From Rubrivivax gelatinosus (GTDB lineage Bacteria; Pseudomonadota; Gammaproteobacteria; Burkholderiales; Burkholderiaceae_C), in contig NZ_NRRU01000016.1 of the NCBI RefSeq assembly GCF_016583785.1, positions 1-64,000 on the forward strand: DNA of 64,000 nt, read 5' to 3'. Below the pieces are notes generated by a model, which ran no database searches, was not told where the DNA came from, and worked only from the letters and a program-made list of their open reading frames with translations. The position numbers and the translations under genes were made by a program. This document shows positions 40,059 to 48,200 of the stretch, piece after piece. The stretch's first letter is position 1. Each line of letters begins with the position of its first letter.

Positions 40059-41972
40059 ATGGTCTGCATGAGGAGCTTGCGGCTTCGGGCCGTCGGCATG
40101 GCCTTGGCCTGTGTTTTGAGCGCCTGCGGAGGCGGCGGAGGCGGTGGCGAGGAGCCGGCCCCGAGCTCGGGCCTCGTCCCCACAGCACCCACGCCAGGCG
40201 CCACGCTGTACACCGACGCCACTCTCCTGCGGCCCGTCGCCGACGGCGCCAGCTGGACCTATCGTGGCACCGCCGAGTGGGCCGCGATGCCGACCACCAT
40301 CTACCAGAACGTCGTCAGCCAGGCCCGCGCGAGCGACGGCACGATGGTCGAAAGCGCCACCGACATCGGCCACACCGGGACCGGCGAGCAGGCCGTCTCG
40401 GCCTCAGGTGGCGAGGTGGCGACGATCTCCGGTTTCGCGGTCGCCTACGAGCCACCCACCGCGCTGCGCTACCTGGAACTGCGCTCGCCGGTGCGCGTAG
40501 GCGACCAGTACACGACGCTGGACCTGCACCGCAAGGACAGCGGCTACGACGCCGATGGTGATGGCCGTAACGACGCGGTCGACTACGCGATCTACAGCCG
40601 CGTCATCGGCACCGAGACGGTCGATCTGGTGCACGCCCCGGGCGTGAAGACGGTACGCGTGCGCACGACGCAGGCCGTGCGCTACACGCTGAGCTACAGC
40701 GGCCAGCAGACCGAAGTAGTGTCGGCGACGACCGACCTCTGGTACGCCGAAGGCGTCGGCATCGTCAAGCGCGTCGACGACTATCCGTCGTCCGTCGCCG
40801 AAACCGGTCGCGATGTGACGACTGAGGAACTGGTCGTGTTCGACGGCGTGGCCAAGGGCCTCGGCCCGATGGCTAAGACCGCACTGACCACGGCGGGCGG
40901 ACAGCGCGTGCAGGAGTTCCGCGCCGCCGTCGGTTTCGGTGATCACGTGCTGCTGATGACGATGCTCCAGGCGGGCCAGGACGCCGGCGTCACGGTGCAC
41001 AAGCTGGACGCACGGGGCCAGTGGCTGTCCGGTCACGACGTCGCCGGATTCCCGAACTCCGACGCACAACTGGTGCGCCTGGGCGAGCGCGTGCTGGCCC
41101 TCGCCCACGACGACGCCGGCATCGTGATGCAGGCATTCGACGCCGAAGGCGTGCCGGCCGGCAGCGGCGTGCGCCTCGTGTCCGGCTCGCTGACGCGCCT
41201 GGCCGGTGCCTGGTGGTACGGCGCCGCAGTGTCGCGCGACACCCTGTGGGTCGTGTGGGAGGAGCAGGTCGGCGGCACCTTCGGAACGTACCGCCTGCGG
41301 GCCCAACCGTTCGACGCCGCCGGCCGGGCACTGGCTGCGGCCTCGACGCTGACCGAGGGCCAGAGCACCGCGAACAGCATCAGCGGCCTGAGCGCCACGG
41401 GCCGCAGCTCCGGCGCCGCGCTCGTGACCTGGAGCGAGTTCAGCGACGGCCAGGGTTATCTGCGTTATGCGGTACTGGACGGCCAGTCGGCGCCGGATGT
41501 GCATGGCATCGGGCCGATCTCTTTCACGGCGTCGCTGAAGCCCGCGGTGGTTTCCTCGGGTTCGGCTCTGCTGTGGGTGTCGCCATCCCGCGGCGGAGCG
41601 CTCAGCGGTGTCACGCTCTCGCAGGACGGCAGCATTCTCACCACACCCGGGAAGTCGCTGCTGGAGGAAGTCCTGCCAGTCGAATGGTGGTCGCGAACAG
41701 ACGGCTTCGTCCTGTCGGGCGATCAGACGATCGACATCGTCGCGCAGGAACAGAACGCGAAGCTGTGGCCGGAGGACTTCCCCAGGGCGCTGCAAACACT
41801 GACCGAACTGAAGCCAGGCGCCGGCTCGCTGGCGGCCACCGGCACGGTGCGTCTCCTGGCGCGCGGCATCGACTCCTGGCCAACGGCGCTGGTGGAGCTG
41901 GACGGCAGAATCCTGATGATCATCTGGGAGTCCGCGGGCCTGTCGACGCAGGTCGTCTGGCGCCGTCCCTGA
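40059..41972 (+). CDS. Large hypothetical lipoprotein
   Basis: 637 residues, not recognised. Signal peptide with lipobox VLSAC (Cys23) followed by a run of seven glycines, a common Burkholderiales lipoprotein start. An Asp-rich stretch DADGDGRNDAVD near residue 165-176 resembles a calcium-binding loop. The second half has repeated beta-propeller-like strands (VHKLDARGQWLSGHDV, MQAFDAEGVPAGSGV, RAQPFDAAGRALAAAS). A strong AGGGAGGAAG ribosome site precedes the ATG. Codon use is slightly less GC-biased than in the neighbours. Probably outer-membrane anchored. Confidence 0.75.
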   Translation: MVCMRSLRLRAVGMALACVLSACGGGGGGGEEPAPSSGLVPTAPTPGATLYTDATLLRPVADGASWTYRGTAEWAAMPTTIYQNVVSQARASDGTMVESATDIGHTGTGEQAVSASGGEVATISGFAVAYEPPTALRYLELRSPVRVGDQYTTLDLHRKDSGYDADGDGRNDAVDYAIYSRVIGTETVDLVHAPGVKTVRVRTTQAVRYTLSYSGQQTEVVSATTDLWYAEGVGIVKRVDDYPSSVAETGRDVTTEELVVFDGVAKGLGPMAKTALTTAGGQRVQEFRAAVGFGDHVLLMTMLQAGQDAGVTVHKLDARGQWLSGHDVAGFPNSDAQLVRLGERVLALAHDDAGIVMQAFDAEGVPAGSGVRLVSGSLTRLAGAWWYGAAVSRDTLWVVWEEQVGGTFGTYRLRAQPFDAAGRALAAASTLTEGQSTANSISGLSATGRSSGAALVTWSEFSDGQGYLRYAVLDGQSAPDVHGIGPISFTASLKPAVVSSGSALLWVSPSRGGALSGVTLSQDGSILTTPGKSLLEEVLPVEWWSRTDGFVLSGDQTIDIVAQEQNAKLWPEDFPRALQTLTELKPGAGSLAATGTVRLLARGIDSWPTALVELDGRILMIIWESAGLSTQVVWRRP

Positions 41973-42021
41973 ACCGGCGGCGGCCGGGAGGCGTGCGGAG
42001 CCGCTGGCTACACTGCCCCGC

Positions 42022-42837
42022 ATGAACCCCTCGAACATCGCCTTCATCGGCGGCGGCAACATGGCCGGCGCCTTGATCGGCGGGCTGCTGAAGAGCGGCC
42101 GTGCGCCGGCGTCCATCCTCGTCGTCGAGCCCTTCGCGGCGCAGCGCGAGCGGCTGCAGCGCGAGTTCGGCCTGGCGCCGCTGGCCGAGGCCGGCCCGGC
42201 ACTGGCCTCAGCCGGCACCGTCGTCTGGGCCGTCAAGCCGCAGCTGTTCCGCGAAGCCGCGGCGCCCTGCGCCGCGCACATCGGCGGCGCACTGCAGCTC
42301 AGCGTGATGGCCGGCGTGCGCAGCGACGCCATCGCCGCCGCGAGCGGCAGCGAGCGTGTCGTGCGCGCGATGCCGAACACGCCGGCGCTGATCGGCCGCG
42401 GCATCGCCGGGCTGTATGCGCGCGACGCGGTGACACCGGCCGAACGCGGCGTCATCGAGGCGCTGCTCGCGCCGACCGGGCGCACGGTCTGGGTCGACCG
42501 CGAAGCCGACCTCGACGCGGTGACGGCGCTGTCGGGCTCGGGCCCGGCCTACGTCTTCTACGTGCTCGAGGCGATGATGAAAGCCGGCGTCGAGATGGGC
42601 CTGCCCGAGGCCCAGGCGCGTGCGCTGGCGCTGGCCACCTTCGACGGCGCGACGGCACTGGCCGAGGCCTCGCCACTGCCCCCGGCCGAGCTGCGCGCCC
42701 AGGTCACGTCCAAGGGCGGCACGACCTACGCGGCGATCACGTCGATGGAAGCCGACGGCGTCGGCCCGGCGCTGGTGCGCGCGATGGGCCGGGCGCGCGA
42801 ACGGGCACGCGAGCTGGGCGACGAGTTCGGGTCCTGA
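42022..42837 (+). CDS. proC: Pyrroline-5-carboxylate reductase
   Basis: 271 residues, full length. The NAD(P) motif FIGGGNMAGALIGG is at the N-terminus, and the family signature near the C-terminus (residues about 216-240, beginning ELRAQVTSKGGTT) forms the dimer and proline site. It makes proline from pyrroline-5-carboxylate, the opposite direction from the PutA encoded at 58999-61998. Convergent with ubiA, 46 nt apart. Confidence 0.95.
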   Translation: MNPSNIAFIGGGNMAGALIGGLLKSGRAPASILVVEPFAAQRERLQREFGLAPLAEAGPALASAGTVVWAVKPQLFREAAAPCAAHIGGALQLSVMAGVRSDAIAAASGSERVVRAMPNTPALIGRGIAGLYARDAVTPAERGVIEALLAPTGRTVWVDREADLDAVTALSGSGPAYVFYVLEAMMKAGVEMGLPEAQARALALATFDGATALAEASPLPPAELRAQVTSKGGTTYAAITSMEADGVGPALVRAMGRARERARELGDEFGS

Positions 42838-42883
42838 GGCGGCAGCGCGATTCGACGCGCGACGGCTGCGGGGCAGCCCGGCG

Positions 42884-43798
42884 TCAGCGCGCCGCCAGGT
42901 CGACGACGACCCCGGCGAAGACCGCGAAGCCCACCCAGTGGTTGACGCGGAAGGCGCGAAAGCAGCCGTCGCGGCTGCGCTCGCGGATCATCGTCCAGTG
43001 CCACAGCGCCTGCGCTGCGGCTGCGGCAATGCCCAGCAGGAAGACCGAACCGAGACCCAGCGACAGGCCGACAACGGCCCAGATCGCCAGGAACAGGCCG
43101 TAGAAGGCCATCACGCCGACGACGTCCAGCCGGCCGAGCGTGATCGCCGAGGTCTTGATGCCGATGCGCAGGTCGTCGTCGCGGTCGACCATCGCGTACT
43201 CGGTGTCGTAGGCCAGCACCCAGAACAGGTTGCCCAGCAGCAGCCACCACGCGGCCGGCGGCACCGCGGCGAAGTTCCATTCCTGCCCGCCCTGCGCGGC
43301 CGCGAACGCCATCGGGATGCCGAAGCTGAAGGCCACGCCCAGCACCGCCTGCGGCATCGACACGAAACGTTTGGCGTAGGGGTAGACCAGCGTCACCGCC
43401 AGCCCGAAGAAGGACAGCAGGATCGTCGGCGGGTTGGTCGTCAGCACCAGCAGGAACGAGACGAAGGCCAGCGCCGCGCCGACGCCCAGCGCGTCGGGCA
43501 CACCGAGCGCGCCGCTGGTCACCGGGCGCTGCGCGGTGCGTTTGACGTGGCGGTCGAACTCGCGGTCGGCGACGTCGTTGATGCAGCAGCCGGCGCTGCG
43601 CATCAGCACCGTGCCCAGCGTGAAGACGGCGATCAGGTGCAGACCGGGGAAGCCGTCGGCGGCGATCCACAGCGCCGCCAGCGTCGGCCACAGCAGCAGC
43701 AGCCAGCCGGCCGGGCGGTCCCAGCGGATCAGGTCCAGGTAGAGATTGAAGCGGCGCGCGGCGATCACGGCGGCGATTATCCGGTGAGCGCCCGGCAT
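42884..43798 (-). CDS. ubiA: 4-hydroxybenzoate polyprenyltransferase
   Basis: 304 residues with about eight membrane helices. Both Asp-rich prenyl-diphosphate motifs are present: [12 protein letters not shown] and [12 protein letters not shown]. It joins the polyprenyl chain to 4-hydroxybenzoate in ubiquinone synthesis. The ATG at 43798 has no ribosome site and lies 5 nt from the LexA box; a GTG at 43768, just before the conserved [15 protein letters not shown], is an alternative start. Confidence 0.93.
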   Translation of the reverse strand: MPGAHRIIAAVIAARRFNLYLDLIRWDRPAGWLLLLWPTLAALWIAADGFPGLHLIAVFTLGTVLMRSAGCCINDVADREFDRHVKRTAQRPVTSGALGVPDALGVGAALAFVSFLLVLTTNPPTILLSFFGLAVTLVYPYAKRFVSMPQAVLGVAFSFGIPMAFAAAQGGQEWNFAAVPPAAWWLLLGNLFWVLAYDTEYAMVDRDDDLRIGIKTSAITLGRLDVVGVMAFYGLFLAIWAVVGLSLGLGSVFLLGIAAAAAQALWHWTMIRERSRDGCFRAFRVNHWVGFAVFAGVVVDLAAR

Positions 43799-43803
43799 GG
43801 AAA

Positions 43804-43819
43804 CTGTATATTCATACAG
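43804..43819. promoter_or_regulatory. LexA (SOS) box
   Basis: CTGTATATTCATACAG has the CTGT-N8-ACAG core of proteobacterial SOS boxes; with flanks, 16 of 20 positions equal the E. coli consensus palindrome. It ends one base before the ATG of the radical-SAM gene and lies 5 bases before the ubiA ATG on the other strand. A -10-like TATATT sits inside it, so bound LexA would block transcription. The lack of a ribosome site suggests a leaderless message for the repair genes. Confidence 0.85.
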
Positions 43820-43820
43820 C

Positions 43821-45080
43821 ATGGATCTGATCCGCAAGCTCGCCATCCTCGCCGACGCCGCCAAGTACGACGCGTCCTGCGCCAGCAGCGGTGCCGCCCC
43901 GCGCGACTCGCGTGGCGGGCGCGGCATCGGCTCGACCGCGCCCATGGGCATCTGCCACAGCTTCACGCCCGACGGCCGCTGCGTGTCGCTGCTCAAGCTG
44001 CTGCTGACCAACTACTGCGTCTACGACTGCCTCTACTGCGTCAACCGCGTCAGCAGCAACGTGCCGCGCGCACGTTTCCGCATCGACGAGGTCGTCGCGC
44101 TGACGCTGGACTTCTACCGCCGCAACTGCATCGAGGGCCTGTTCCTCAGCTCGGGCATCGTGCGCAGCCCCGACCACACGATGGAGCAGCTGGTCGAGGT
44201 GGCGCGCCGGCTGCGCGAGGATCACGACTTCCGCGGCTACATCCACCTGAAGACCATCCCCGATGCCAGCCCCGGGCTGCTGGCCGCCGCCGGCCGCCAC
44301 GCCGACCGCCTCAGCCTGAACGTCGAGCTGCCGACGGCGCAAGGCCTGGCGACGCTGGCGCCGCAGAAGGACGCGCTGGCGATCCGCGGCGCGATGGGCC
44401 GGCTGCACCAGCGCATCGAGGACGCCAAGGACGCGGCGCGCGAACGCCCCCCGGTCTCTCTGCCCGGCGCCCCGCCCCGGCGGGCGCCGCCGCCGCGTTT
44501 TGCGCCCGGCGGCCAGAGCACGCAGATGATCGTCGGCGCCGACGCCAGCGACGACCGCAGCATCATCAGCACCGCCGCGACGCTGTACCGCGACTACCGG
44601 CTGCGCCGCGTCTACTACTCGGCCTTCAGCCCGATCCCCGACGCCGCACGGGCGCTGCCGCCGGTGGCGCCGCCGCTGGCGCGCGAGCACCGGCTGTACC
44701 AGGCCGACTGGCTGGTGCGCTTCTACGGTTTCGGCCATGACGAGATCGTCACCGGCAGCGACGGCATGCTGGTGCTCGAGCACGACCCCAAGCTCGCCTG
44801 GGCGCTGGCGCACCGCGAACGTTTCCCGGTCGACCTGAACACCGCGCCGCGCGAGCTGCTGCTGCGCGTGCCCGGGCTGGGCGTACGCACCGTCGAGCGC
44901 CTGCTGGTGGCGCGGCACGGCCGCCGCCTGCGCCACGCCGACCTGAAGGCGCTGCGGGTGCCGCTGGCCAAGGCCCTGCCCTTCGTCGTGCTCGCCGACC
45001 ACCGGCCCGGCAAGGTGCCCGACGCCGCCGCACCGCGGCCGGCGCAGCAGCTCGGGCTGTTCGACGCGGCGCCGGCATGA
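43821..45080 (+). CDS. Putative DNA modification/repair radical SAM protein (UDG-linked)
   Basis: 419 residues of the rSAM_link_UDG type. The start [20 protein letters not shown] matches the family. The 4Fe-4S cluster that binds SAM is held by C66, C70 and C73 (CVYDCLYC). After the barrel, a Pro/Arg-rich insert lies at about residues 205-235. A C-terminal helix-hairpin-helix ([20 protein letters not shown]) is expected to bind DNA. The reaction is not known. It is preceded by a LexA box and followed by the DUF4130-UdgX gene, its usual genomic partner. An in-frame ATG at 43797 would place the LexA box inside the gene and is disfavoured. Confidence 0.9.
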   Translation: MDLIRKLAILADAAKYDASCASSGAAPRDSRGGRGIGSTAPMGICHSFTPDGRCVSLLKLLLTNYCVYDCLYCVNRVSSNVPRARFRIDEVVALTLDFYRRNCIEGLFLSSGIVRSPDHTMEQLVEVARRLREDHDFRGYIHLKTIPDASPGLLAAAGRHADRLSLNVELPTAQGLATLAPQKDALAIRGAMGRLHQRIEDAKDAARERPPVSLPGAPPRRAPPPRFAPGGQSTQMIVGADASDDRSIISTAATLYRDYRLRRVYYSAFSPIPDAARALPPVAPPLAREHRLYQADWLVRFYGFGHDEIVTGSDGMLVLEHDPKLAWALAHRERFPVDLNTAPRELLLRVPGLGVRTVERLLVARHGRRLRHADLKALRVPLAKALPFVVLADHRPGKVPDAAAPRPAQQLGLFDAAPA

Positions 45081-45178
45081 AAGCCATGTCTCATGCCCGC
45101 TCGCCGGAACCGGCCGGGCGGGCGGCGGGTGCACGACGGACGCTGCCGGCGGGTCCGGCGCTCATTTGCCCGGCAGCA

Positions 45179-45200
45179 CGGGCCGACTGGCCCGAGGAGT
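45179..45200 (+). promoter_or_regulatory. Hairpin beside the ribosome site of the DUF4130-UdgX gene
   Basis: CGGGCC-GACT-GGCCCG forms a 6-bp tetraloop hairpin at 45179-45194, running into the ribosome site GAGGAG (45194-45199) before the GTG start at 45205. The hairpin could limit ribosome access. This is an observation only. Confidence 0.3.
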
Positions 45201-45204
45201 GCAG

Positions 45205-46740
45205 GTGAGCCGGGTCGAACTCGCGCACGAGGCCGACTTTGACGGCTTTCGCGCCGCCGCTCGCCGGCTGCTCGCGGCCGGCACACCGCCCGAAGCCATC
45301 GCCTGGAGCGTGGCCGGCGGCGCCGACGCCGACCTCTTCGCTGCCGAACCGGCGCCCGCGCCGGCCTGGCCCGACGCGCCGCCGCTGGCCGCGCCGGCAG
45401 CCTTCGTGGCACTCGCGTCGGACGTCGTGCAGCACGCCGACCCGGCGCGTTTCACGCTGCTGTACCGGCTGCTGTGGCGGCTGCAGCGCGAGCCGGCGCT
45501 GCGCCGCGACCCGCTGGACGCCGACCGGCATCGCGCCGCGGCGATGGCGCAGGCGGTGCGGCGCGAGCAGCACCACATGGAGGCTTTCGTGCGCTTCCGC
45601 GGCTTCACCGACGCCGACGACCAGCCCTGGCAGGCCGCCTGGTACGAGCCGGCGCACCACGTGGTCGACGCCGTCGCGCCCTTCTTCGCGCGCCGCTTCG
45701 CGACGCTGCGCTGGTGCCTGCTGACGCCGCGGCGCAGCGCGCGCTGGGACGGCGCGCAGCTGAGCTTCGGCCCCGGCGCACGGCGCGAGGACGCACCCGG
45801 CGCCGACGCCGGCGAAGCGCTCTGGCTGACCTATTACGCCAGCACCTTCAACCCGGCGCGGCTGAACACCCGGGCGCTGGACCAGCACCTGCCGCGGCGC
45901 CATCGCGAGCTGCTGCCCGAGGCGGCGCTGATCCCGACGCTGACGGCGCAGGCCGGCGCGCGCACCCAGGTGATGCTGGCCTGCCCGCCCAGCGCTGCAG
46001 CACGGCGCTTGCCGGCTGCGGCGAGGGCGCCGCGACCTGAGTTCGAACCGGAGGCGCCGGTCGGGCAGCTCCTGCCCACCGCCAACGGCTCCGCCGGGAT
46101 GATCACGCCGGTGCCGCCCGCCTCCGACCGGCCCGCGCGCCGCATCGCGCTCGAATCGCAGCGCGAGGCCGCCTCGGCCTGCCGCGACTGCGCGCTGGGT
46201 GCGCTCGCGACGCAGACCGTCTTCGGCGAAGGCCCGCTGGACCCACCGCTGATGCTGGTCGGCGAACAGCCCGGCGACCTGGAAGACCACCAGGGCCGGC
46301 CCTTCGTCGGCCCGTCGGGGCAGCTGCTCGAGCGCGCGCTCGCCGCGCTCGGCTGGGAGCGCTCCGTCGCCTACGTCAGCAACGCCGTCAAACACTTCAA
46401 GTACGAGCTGCGTGGCAGGCGCCGGATGCACAAGACGCCGGCGCAGCACGAAGCCGACGCCTGCCGGCACTGGCTCGAAGCCGAGATCGCGCTCGTGCGG
46501 CCGCAAGCCGCGATCGCGCTCGGCGCCACCGCGGCGCGCCAGCTGCTCGGCCGCCCGGTCGCCGTGATGCAGGAACGCGGCCGCTGGCTCAGGCGCGACG
46601 ACGGCCTGCCGGTGCTGGTGACGCTGCATCCTGCCGCGCTGCTGCGCGGCGACCCGGCCGAACGCGAGACGGCGTGGGCCGCCTGGCTGGACGATCTGCG
46701 CGCCGCCGACCCGGTGGCGCGCGGCGGCGCGCTGCCGTGA
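45205..46740 (+). CDS. DUF4130 - UdgX fusion, uracil-DNA glycosylase superfamily
   Basis: 511 residues from a GTG with GAGGAG upstream. The N-terminal half (about 1-250) is the DUF4130 / SAM_7_link domain, with EQHHMEAFVRFRGF and WYEPAHHVVDAVAPFFARRF. The C-terminal half (about 310-511) is a UdgX-type glycosylase: GEQPGDLEDHQGRPFVGPSG (from 353), NAVKHFKYE, the loop GRRRMHKTP with His409, and LVTLHPAALLR. In UdgX the equivalent His bonds covalently to uracil-excised DNA and stays attached. Cys pairs in ACRDC and DACRHW fit the Fe-S cluster. DUF4130 and UdgX are often separate genes; here they are one chain. The stop overlaps the AlkB-like start (GTGA). Confidence 0.92.
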   Translation: MSRVELAHEADFDGFRAAARRLLAAGTPPEAIAWSVAGGADADLFAAEPAPAPAWPDAPPLAAPAAFVALASDVVQHADPARFTLLYRLLWRLQREPALRRDPLDADRHRAAAMAQAVRREQHHMEAFVRFRGFTDADDQPWQAAWYEPAHHVVDAVAPFFARRFATLRWCLLTPRRSARWDGAQLSFGPGARREDAPGADAGEALWLTYYASTFNPARLNTRALDQHLPRRHRELLPEAALIPTLTAQAGARTQVMLACPPSAAARRLPAAARAPRPEFEPEAPVGQLLPTANGSAGMITPVPPASDRPARRIALESQREAASACRDCALGALATQTVFGEGPLDPPLMLVGEQPGDLEDHQGRPFVGPSGQLLERALAALGWERSVAYVSNAVKHFKYELRGRRRMHKTPAQHEADACRHWLEAEIALVRPQAAIALGATAARQLLGRPVAVMQERGRWLRRDDGLPVLVTLHPAALLRGDPAERETAWAAWLDDLRAADPVARGGALP

Positions 46741-47363
46741 ACACGCCGCTGTCGACGGCGCAGCCCGACCTCTTCGGCAGCGCCGGACTGCTGCCGCCGG
46801 GTTTCGTCTTCACGCCCGACTTCGCCACGCCGGCCGAGGAAGCGGCGCTGATCGACCTGGCCGCGACGCTGCCGTTTGCCGAGGCGCGCTACCACCAGTA
46901 CACGGCGCGCCGACGGGTCGTCGCCTGGGGCTCGGCGCGGCACGAGGTCGGCGCCGACGAGCCGAACCGGCGGCCGCTGCACGAGCTGCCGCCGGCGCTG
47001 GCCACGCTGCGCACGCGGCTCGCGGCCTGGGCCGGCCTGGCGGCGGAGGAGATCGTGCAGGTGCTGATGTCCGAGTACCGCCCCGGCACGCCGCTGGGCT
47101 GGCACCGCGACGCGCCGCAGTACGAGCTGATCGCCGGTGTCTCGCTCGGCGGCCCGGCGCGGCTGCGGCTGCGGCCCTGGCCGCCGGAAAGCGGCAGCCG
47201 CGACGACGTCATCAGCCTGGACCTGGCGCCGCGTTCGGCCTACCGGATGAGCGGCCCGGCGCGCTGGGGCTGGCAGCACGGGCTGCCGCCGGTGCCGGCG
47301 TTACGCTGGTCGGTGACGATGCGCAGCGCGCGAGCGAGCGCGATCAGGCCGTCAGCAGGTTGA
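46737..47363 (+). CDS. AlkB-like 2-oxoglutarate/Fe(II) dioxygenase
   Basis: 208 residues from a GTG overlapping the UdgX stop by 4 nt, so translation is coupled. Iron ligands are the H-x-D of LGWHRDAPQYE and the distal His in WGWQHGLPP; the 2-oxoglutarate Arg pair is in RWSVTMR. A PDLFG segment in the N-terminal tail is typical of AlkB proteins. It probably removes alkyl lesions from DNA or RNA by oxidation. As third gene downstream of a LexA box it is likely SOS-induced rather than Ada-controlled. The 3' end overlaps the convergent vapC by 20 nt. Confidence 0.88.
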   Translation: MNTPLSTAQPDLFGSAGLLPPGFVFTPDFATPAEEAALIDLAATLPFAEARYHQYTARRRVVAWGSARHEVGADEPNRRPLHELPPALATLRTRLAAWAGLAAEEIVQVLMSEYRPGTPLGWHRDAPQYELIAGVSLGGPARLRLRPWPPESGSRDDVISLDLAPRSAYRMSGPARWGWQHGLPPVPALRWSVTMRSARASAIRPSAG

Positions 47364-47847
47364 TCAGCGCGCGAGCACTGCGGTCGCGGTAGACGTCGAA
47401 GTCGGAATCGACCGACAGCAGGTGGCGGATCTTCAGCCGTGCCGCGGCTTCGGCGATCGACGCGTCGGCGAGGTCGAACGGCAGGTCGGCAAACCGTTCG
47501 CTGATCGCCAGCACCTCGGCCAGCGACACCGCCTGCGGCGTGTCGACGACGACGGCGCCGCGCTGCACCCAGCGCAGGAAGTCGATTGCGGCTGCGCTGG
47601 CGATGCGGCGCGACAGCAGCGCCGTCACCTCGTTCAGCACCGGCCAGGTGCTGATCAGCTGCGCCTCGCGGTTGGCCGCCAGCCAGTCGCGTGTGCGCGC
47701 GTGCCAGGCGTCGCGCCGATTCATCAGCGCCAGCAGCGGCCCGCTGTCGACCAGCACCGGCCCGCGGTGCGGCAGCAACGGCGGCGGCGGTGGTTCCTGG
47801 GCCGCCACCGCAGCCGCGGCGGCCGATCGCGGCTTAGACGCTGCCAT
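47344..47847 (-). CDS. vapC: PIN-domain ribonuclease toxin (VapC type)
   Basis: 167 residues. A low-complexity Ala/Pro N-terminus (1-28) precedes a PIN domain with the acidic residues at VDSGPLLALM, LNEVTALL, DLADASIAEAA and SVDSDFD. These form the Mg2+ site that cuts RNA. It overlaps the antitoxin gene by 14 nt. The extended N-terminus is unusual; an internal start near LVDSGP is conceivable. Confidence 0.83.
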   Translation of the reverse strand: MAASKPRSAAAAAVAAQEPPPPPLLPHRGPVLVDSGPLLALMNRRDAWHARTRDWLAANREAQLISTWPVLNEVTALLSRRIASAAAIDFLRWVQRGAVVVDTPQAVSLAEVLAISERFADLPFDLADASIAEAAARLKIRHLLSVDSDFDVYRDRSARALINLLTA

Positions 47848-48103
47848 CGAGCCCGCGGCGCTTGTCGGCCCAGACCTCGGCCGCGTGTTCCCGGTGCCGG
47901 CCGGACAGATCGGCCGGGCCTTCGTAGCGTCCGAACAGCTCGGCGCCCAACTCGTAGGCCGACGGCGGCGCGGCCGCCTCGCCGGCGTCCAGGTAACAGA
48001 CCAGCGCGGCGCGGATCACATCGCTGGTGCTGCGCTTGCTGCGCTGGGCGCTGTCGCGCAGGCGCTGTTCGAGCGCGGCGTCGAGCTTGACGGTGACGGT
48101 CAT
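47834..48103 (-). CDS. vapB: Ribbon-helix-helix antitoxin for the adjacent PIN toxin
   Basis: 89 residues. The N-terminus MTVTVKLDAALEQRLRDSAQ followed by RSTSDVIRAALVCYL is a ribbon-helix-helix DNA-binding domain. The C-terminal 45 residues, polar and rich in Tyr, Gly and Arg, would wrap the toxin. A perfect palindrome lies 27-43 nt upstream, a probable autoregulation site. Possible other name: CopG-family antitoxin. Confidence 0.82.
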   Translation of the reverse strand: MTVTVKLDAALEQRLRDSAQRSKRSTSDVIRAALVCYLDAGEAAAPPSAYELGAELFGRYEGPADLSGRHREHAAEVWADKRRGLDGSV

Positions 48104-48129
48104 GGTGCTCGCCCGGGATCAGGAAATAC

Positions 48130-48146
48130 GCAGCGTATTACGCTGC
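48130..48146. promoter_or_regulatory. Palindromic operator upstream of vapBC
   Basis: GCAGCGTA-T-TACGCTGC is a perfect 8+8 palindrome around one central base. It overlaps -10-like AT-rich sequence reading toward vapB. Position and symmetry fit binding of a dimeric RHH antitoxin or the VapBC complex. Confidence 0.6.
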
Positions 48147-48165
48147 ATCCACAAGCGTCAAGCGA

Positions 48166-48195
48166 GCAGCCCCGGGGCGCAGCACCTGGGGCTGC
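48166..48195 (-). terminator. Hairpin after prfC
   Basis: GCAGCCCC and GGGGCTGC form an 8-bp stem with a 14-nt loop, starting 6 nt beyond the prfC stop. No T run follows, so it may be a 3'-end stabiliser or part of a Rho-dependent end rather than an intrinsic terminator. Confidence 0.35.
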
Positions 48196-48200
48196 GCTGA

